From: Neospora caninum Liverpool
Lineage: Eukaryota > Apicomplexa > Conoidasida > Eucoccidiorida > Sarcocystidae
Reading direction: 5' to 3'
Assembly: GCF_000208865.1 (NCBI RefSeq)
Contig: NC_018395.1
Span: 837,920 to 901,919, forward strand
DNA: 64,000 nucleotides
The notes below the pieces were generated by a model, which was given only the letters and a program-made list of their open reading frames with translations, did not search any database and was not told where the DNA came from. Every line of letters begins with the position of its first letter. Position 1 is the stretch's first letter. Both the position numbers and the translations under genes were made by a program. Shown piece by piece: positions 58,201 to 64,000 of the stretch.

Positions 58201-61200
58201 ACCGGCGACACATCACATGGAAAAATGCGTCCACAAAGCTGTATCCAAGGCGTTTCCCCGGAAGGCGAGAAACTGAAGAAAGTGCAGCTGGGCATACACA
58301 CCACTTCCAGTCATCTTGTGAGAGAGAACAATCCGTGTAGAGTCATTGCACGAGATGTGCCTTTTTTTTTCGTCACACGGCCGAGACACCGTAACACAGC
58401 AGAACACACATTTGCTGAGACACGCAGTTGTGGACGCTGACGGAGGAGTAAGGAAGGACTACAAGACGCTGCACAATACTGCGCCTCCTCTTTCCCTTCT
58501 ATGGGACGCGCACGCGAGTACACCGAGGAGCACAGTGGAACTTGTGACGTTCGTACACGACCATTTTCCCTCGCCGGTGTAGCCTCCGACAGGACAGCGA
58601 AAATGAGGAGCCCTGTCGAACAGAAGGAAACCGGTTTCCTCTCTTTGTTGTGCGGGTTAACACGACAGAGCAGCCAGTGGAACACACTGCGCGGGAGATG
58701 GCGAACTGGCGACTTCAGGTCCACTTGCTCCGCGGAAGCGGAGAAGGAAGAGAGAGGTAGCGCATCCGGCAAAAAGCAGGCAGGACATCACGCGCGAATC
58801 CCCCTTTTTGGAACGGCCCAGAAATGCCTCCAAACCGTTGCACTTCCGGCATGCAACCCGATTCGTTCTGCGTCTAAGGAGAATGCCACACTTCCTACAT
58901 CGGTAGGTAAACGTGTTTATATGTATTTGGAGAGGTTCACTGTACACGCATTTACATACATGTGCATTGGAAAGCACACTGTTTTCTACATGGAAGAACT
59001 GGATACACGAATGACTGCTGGCCCTTCTCACTGTGCGGTGACATCTTTCGTCTTGCACTCGACAGGCGCGAGGACGCGGGACTAGGAGAAGTTTACGACG
59101 ACGAATAAGTGACGGAACACCGCGAAGGCGTCTTTTTCTCTTCCGATGCGTCACAACTCATGTCGCCAGAAGATCCGACAACAGAGAACAATCTATGCCC
59201 GACTGACAACACACAGGATATGCAAGCACGCATACACACCCATACACCCGCACACATCCGCGCGCAGCGATACGTACACGGCTCGTGAAATTCGGAGGGA
59301 AGTGAAACTCAGAAGAAACAGAGAACGAGAAAAGGGGAGAGACCCACGCGAGCCAGGCCACTCGCAAAGAGAGGCACGGATTTCAAAGAGGCGTCTCGAC
59401 ATGACGTACCTCTCTCCGTGCCTAGAGTGGGGAAATCCGATTTGTCTTGGGTAACGAAGGACACGGAACAGCACATCGATGCTCGGCCAGTGCAGTCCTC
59501 AGCTTCGAGACCTCGTCAAAAATCTCACTTTTTCGGCGCCTAGTGTGACAGAGGCACAAGGCACAACGTCTTCCCCCCAGAGCCGCAAGTCGCTTGCCGG
59601 CAGATCCAGCAACCCACAGGCACGTCCGTATGCATGCATCTGTTTCCACGCAGACACGCATAAACATATTTGTATACAGACCGCGTCGCATGTGGAGAAT
59701 TCCTTTGGCGCATTGTCGGCCCGAACTGGCCGCCTGCTACTTTTTTGTTCTGCGCATTGACCCGACACTACGGAGAAAAACACTCCCAGCATGCCGCGTC
59801 CAAGCAGAACAGTTGAACGGAGGTACGCTACCAGTCGCTGGATTGCCTGCCTATCTGTAGGAAAACGTCATACGCAGATATGCGTGTACACACGTAAATG
59901 ACGCACTGCACAGTTGCGCCGCAGTCGCTGCTTGCGGGTAAGCCTGGATGCGCCTTTGGAAAACAAGAGAAGGAAACACAGCCGAGGGACGCGACAAGGA
60001 AAAGCGAGACCCTTACGTGTCGTTGGCCGAGGCCAATCAGTTTGTTCGAAAGAGGCAAAAAGGGAGAAGCGTCAAACGACCCGGGAAAAACATGAGACAC
60101 CGCGTCGCTGATTTGTTGGCTCGCATCCACGGGAGACACGAGCAGAGAAACCCTCACTCGCACGAACGCACCTCAATTGCTCCCTACACACTGGACACAC
60201 CGACACAGCGGAACGTCTCCAATCGCCTCCGACCTATGCGGCACAAGCACCAGTCACGGGGTTTCGAGATAAGCAACCAGAGAGAAAACCAAGGATGTCG
60301 ACAGGAGACAGGGCTTCCACACATGAGCCCCCGAAGCAAGAGACCCTCTCGTGAGTACTCATCGAGGCAGGAACGGCTTCGAGCACATGTGCAAAGGAGA
60401 CAGAGAGAGAAACCAAGCGAGAAGACGCCTTGTGTCCCTGAGTCTCCCCCTCTCTGCTTTCCGGAGAGATCGGCAAGCATGCATTGCGCAGCAGAGGGAC
60501 AGGGACATGGGAGGTATCCACTCCTTCTCTTCGATCTTTTCAAGAAATGGGGACACGCTTGCGCCTCTCTCTGTGTGAAGACCAAATTGCCTTCACTCGG
60601 CTCCAGATGCACATGAACTGTGTGCGACCGCCTCCACATCATTGCATGCATCGTCTGACGTTTAGTTTGCTCGGCACATTGCGATATACGCGGACAGAAG
60701 TAGGCCGCCCTGTTCCCCACCAGCAGGCCCTACAACGCGCCTTTCCTCTCCTCAGAACCTATACCATGCGAGTGTGCATGGGCGGCGGGAGAGACACCGT
60801 CCCCTTCGCAAGGGAACGTTCAGTCAAGAAGACGCACGGCCAGGAGAGCGTAAAGCACTCCGGCAGACAAAGCCTGCCTTCGCCCTCTAGCATCCACATC
60901 CTGCTGATGCCCTGTTCCTCCACACACGCTTCTTTCTCTCACCAAGACGAACAATGACACTATGGAAAATGATGTTGAAAACGAGAGAGTTTTTCATCTA
61001 TTTGACAGAGTTTACTGTGTCAACCAATATAATGTTGAAACGCTCAAACACAGCAAGTGGACATTCACGTGCATACAGAAAGGTGCAAGTAATGTGTCTG
61101 CATGCATGGAAGAGGTAAAACAGGAAACACCCTCGCGACCTTACCACTGAGTTCCCCTTCCCTCTTGGCAATCTTTCTCCACATGCTTCTATTCTGTGCC

Positions 61201-64000
61201 AGTGTGTCAGAGGCATGCAGTCATCTGTCTACCGCAGTTTTCTTCTCTTCTTCGGTGTTTTGACCTTCTTCCTTTCCGTTGTTTCTTCTGCGTCTGCTCC
61301 CCTCAGCGACGGCCGTTTACTTGCCAGCACGGCGAATGAACTTGGCTGCCTCTGCTTCTCTTCTTCGTCTCCTGCATCTGTTTGTTGATTTCTAAACGTG
61401 CCGAGGAAACGTCGTGGCGACACCGGTACACACGACACTCCGTAAGAACTCGGAAAATAAAAAGGCTGCCCCCGTTTTCCTTTTTCCGCCTCGTCTCCGT
61501 TAATCGAGGATTGGCAGGGACCGAGCCGCATTTGCACAGACCACATTGCATAAACCTGCAGGATGCATTTGCTCGTCGTCTATGTGGAGGGTGTAAGCGA
61601 GACGCTTCCTCTCTCGCACCTGTTCTTCTTCCGCCTCCTCTTGTTTGATGAGCGCCTCAGACGGCAGCCTTCCGTCGGGTCGTGGTAAAGGCGGAAACAT
61701 GAAGTCAGCGATCTCTGACATTGTTTCGTACCTGAGGAGAAAGAGCAGAGATGACGCATCGAACCCCACGCCCAGAAAGATTGTCAGGAGGCGAGCACCA
61801 GAAAGACGCGCGTCCGAGAGCGACCGCGACCGCACAATGGGGCAAACCGCAATCCGCCATGAGCCTCAAACTCGGAGAAACTCCACGCTGAGGCCGAGCA
61901 GGAAGCCAGGCCGCCGAAAACGAGCGTGCAACACACCGGGTAAGTCGGAGACATGCGGAGACGAAGAAGAACGAAGATGATGGAAAAGCGACTGATTCGC
62001 TTTTTCCTTCAAAAAAAAAAGGTTACACAGAGGGTGGACGAAACGGGAGGCGCAGGATTCTGGCCCCAGTGAAGGCAGCACCTCAAAGGTAAGCCATCAC
62101 TGGATAAAAAAGGACTGACAGGGCACATGCTTGAAATCTCCAAACGAGAAGGATGCAGCAAGAAGTACCGAGCGAAGGACGCTGCCGTGAAGCGACAGCT
62201 TTCAGCACGCCAAAGCGAGAGCAGAGACAGCAGAGAGAGGAACGCGCTCCTGATCGAGCCGGGGAGTTGCACACTTACGTCCGAGCGTAAGTCGAGTTGT
62301 TGATATGGTGGATTGCGCCCGACGGGTCAATGATGAAGACTTTCGCCTCCGCCACGCCGACATGGACATACGCGCGATGGTCCTGGTCAGAAAACGAAGC
62401 TGAAACATCCATATTCGTCGCTGGCTTCCCGTCCTCTGTGCACCCAGCCGCTTTTGTCTTCTCACGGTTTCTCGCCGGCTTTCGCACCCCCGACGCTCCC
62501 TCACTTCTTCCTCTTGGCCCCCCAAACGGCTTGTAAACGACATGCATGCAGAAACCGAAGAGAACACCGGTATCCGCGGTAGATTAGGAACCAAAAGACA
62601 AACCCCACCGCGTGCGGGAGACTCCCTTTGTAGGCAAAGAGCGGGGCCGATGCGCCCTTGCGCCGCAGCCGGCTTCCGAGGAAATGGAAAAGCGGCCGCA
62701 AGCTAGAACACACCGCACCGCGAAACCCATACACTGACTATCTTCAGAGTCATGAATTGTCACCGAATCAACATCCTGTGAGCGAGAGAGACGGAATGGG
62801 CAAGCGACAGAAGCACGAGACTCTGAGAGACAGAGTGACAGGAGCCGCGCCCGCCCAAGAAAAAAGTCGCGAGAAGGAAGGACCGTACGGAGCACCCCTC
62901 AAAGGGGAGAGAGGCGCAGAGGATGGACGGGGCAAGGCCTCGCAATCGAGAGGCTAGAGAGAGGAACAGAAAAACTTACGGAGTCGCGGTTCCCGAAACC
63001 GGCATAGAACGGGTTGTATTCCGGAGGAAAGAGGCTGCGAATATCGCGAAGCGCAGCGATCTTGAAGATGTAAGGTTTCCTCTCGATCACTTCACGCTTG
63101 AAAGAGGGGAAGAGGCGGTCGGGACTCAGAATGAGCGGCCCATCTGAACCGCGAAAGCCACAAAGCGCAGGCGAGGAAACAGACTGAGACGCCGAGTTCG
63201 AGCGACGCAAACGCACACCGTCGGACCGAGCGCCCCGCACTTTGCGTCGCCAACATCACAACACGCACGCAAACTCGAGGCTTTCGAAGCACCGACTTGG
63301 GAGACCGGACGGGTAAACAAATGCGCCGCGCCCGCTCCCTCCAAGCACCACCAAAGGTGCCCTATTCATCTACAGATACGCGTTTCCTTCTGTGGAGTCT
63401 GCTGCGTTCGACAGACCACAGATCCCAAGCGCCGATCGCCTCTTTCCGGATGGATTTGCCCCAGCATGTACAGGCGTATCGCATTGCCTGCGCGGCCCTG
63501 ACGCCTCGTAGACCGAGGAATCCCGCGAAAAACTGCAGCCGTCTGCTGTCTCCGAGACAGGTACACGCCCCCTCCTGAACAGAGCGTCGGATCGAGGTAT
63601 CGACCTTTCTTTCGGGCAGTCCCTGCTGCGCTTTTTGGGCTTTCACGCTTACCTGGCAGCTTATTCGTTTGCTGTTGCGTCAGCCCGAAGAGATAGTCGC
63701 GTGTCGCGTCGGCTTGTCCGATAGCTCGCGCAGTCAGGTACAGAATGAGGTACCCAGCCTTCTTGATTTTGGTGAAGAGCTCCGCAACGCCATCGTGAGA
63801 CCAGTCCCGGCCGACGATCGGCATCAACTGACCCAACACATCAGATCTGCGTCACCCAAGGCCCGACACATCTCCCAACATCTCAACCCATACACACGTA
63901 TATACTTATGTATACGTATCTGCATAAATTGTATCTCGGACACACATATATGCATGGCATGAGGCATGTGCTTTTTGAGACGTGGCGGATCTTGTGTTTA
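55252..64000 (-). CDS. Lipin/Pah1 phosphatidate phosphatase, 3' part (5' end outside window)
   Basis: Converts phosphatidate to diacylglycerol at the ER, balancing phospholipid and storage-lipid synthesis. The visible LNS2 (HAD-like) domain is split over exons 63846-63653 ([20 protein letters not shown], then [21 protein letters not shown]), 63143-62980 ([45 protein letters not shown]), 62382-62279 ([20 protein letters not shown]) and 61731-61620 ([16 protein letters not shown]). All junction phases match. After a 3.8-kb intron the last exon (57825-55252) opens with FNSFNFW, the conserved Trp-containing motif near the end of lipins. It is followed by an acidic, Ser/Ala-rich tail, so the exon encodes 857 residues. 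The DxDxT catalytic motif and the N-terminal lipin domain must lie right of position 64000, since an A+TCT join at 63846 continues that motif. Partial gene; family assignment is firm. Confidence 0.9.
57826..61619 (-). other. Very large lipin intron (3794 nt)
   Basis: It is bounded by CAG|GTGCGAGAG at 61620/61619 and TTTTCAG|TTCAAC at 57826/57825. Both exon ends are in phase 0 and the join places FNSFNFW at the normal lipin distance from FMFPPLP. No convincing coding exon or separate gene was found inside on either strand. Open frames there are short and mutually overlapping. Confidence 0.65.

Noticed and set aside
58501..60957. Several + strand frames of 150-220 codons inside the large lipin intron.
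   Set aside because: Arg/His/Thr-rich, overlapping with equally long frames on the other strand, no domain and no splice-linked partners.
1..64000. Search by eye for tRNA or rRNA genes, CRISPR arrays, bacterial operons or a toxin-type locus.
   Set aside because: None seen. The repeats present are microsatellites or simple tandem duplications, and gene structure is eukaryotic.

Overview
The window looks like nuclear DNA of a coccidian apicomplexan, of the Toxoplasma/Neospora/Hammondia/Besnoitia kind. Genes carry many short introns with clean GT..AG sites. Conserved domains are interrupted by long Ser/Ala/Gly-rich insertions. TA microsatellites and TGCATG-type motifs are common, and one gene encodes a 37-residue helical-repeat organellar protein of the type expanded in Apicomplexa. 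The species is inferred from style and gene content, not from a search. All gene calls come from protein motifs plus splice sites whose phases I checked by hand.

Layout: about 1-12.8 kb holds no intact gene. It contains a badly decayed Ty3/gypsy-like retroelement on the + strand (best evidence 4.0-5.2 kb), a possible second retroelement scrap on the - strand near 9.3 kb, and a 37-bp tandem repeat near 11.3 kb. At 12.84-16.87 kb (+) lies a five-exon helical-repeat (HPR/FASTK-like) protein with a mitochondrial-type N-terminus. At 20.4-25.3 kb (+) a single-exon gene encodes a very long homologue of FERRY3 (human C12orf4), a subunit of the FERRY Rab5 effector complex. From 43.3 down to 26.65 kb (-) runs a large multi-exon CC2D2A homologue, a ciliary transition-zone protein. 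At 45.2-52.55 kb (+) is a nine-exon tubulin-tyrosine-ligase-like polyglutamylase of the TTLL6/13 type. From the right edge down to 55.25 kb (-) is the 3' part of a lipin/Pah1 phosphatidate phosphatase with an 857-residue tail; its first exons, including the catalytic DxDxT motif, lie beyond the window.

How they work together: the FERRY3 and CC2D2A genes converge, as do the TTLL and lipin genes. The CC2D2A and TTLL genes are head-to-head across about 1.9 kb. Since coccidians build flagella only in male gametes, and both products are typical cilium/axoneme proteins, the pair may share a promoter region active in microgametes. The helical-repeat, FERRY3 and lipin genes serve organellar RNA, endosome/mRNA transport and lipid synthesis, with no obvious operational link.
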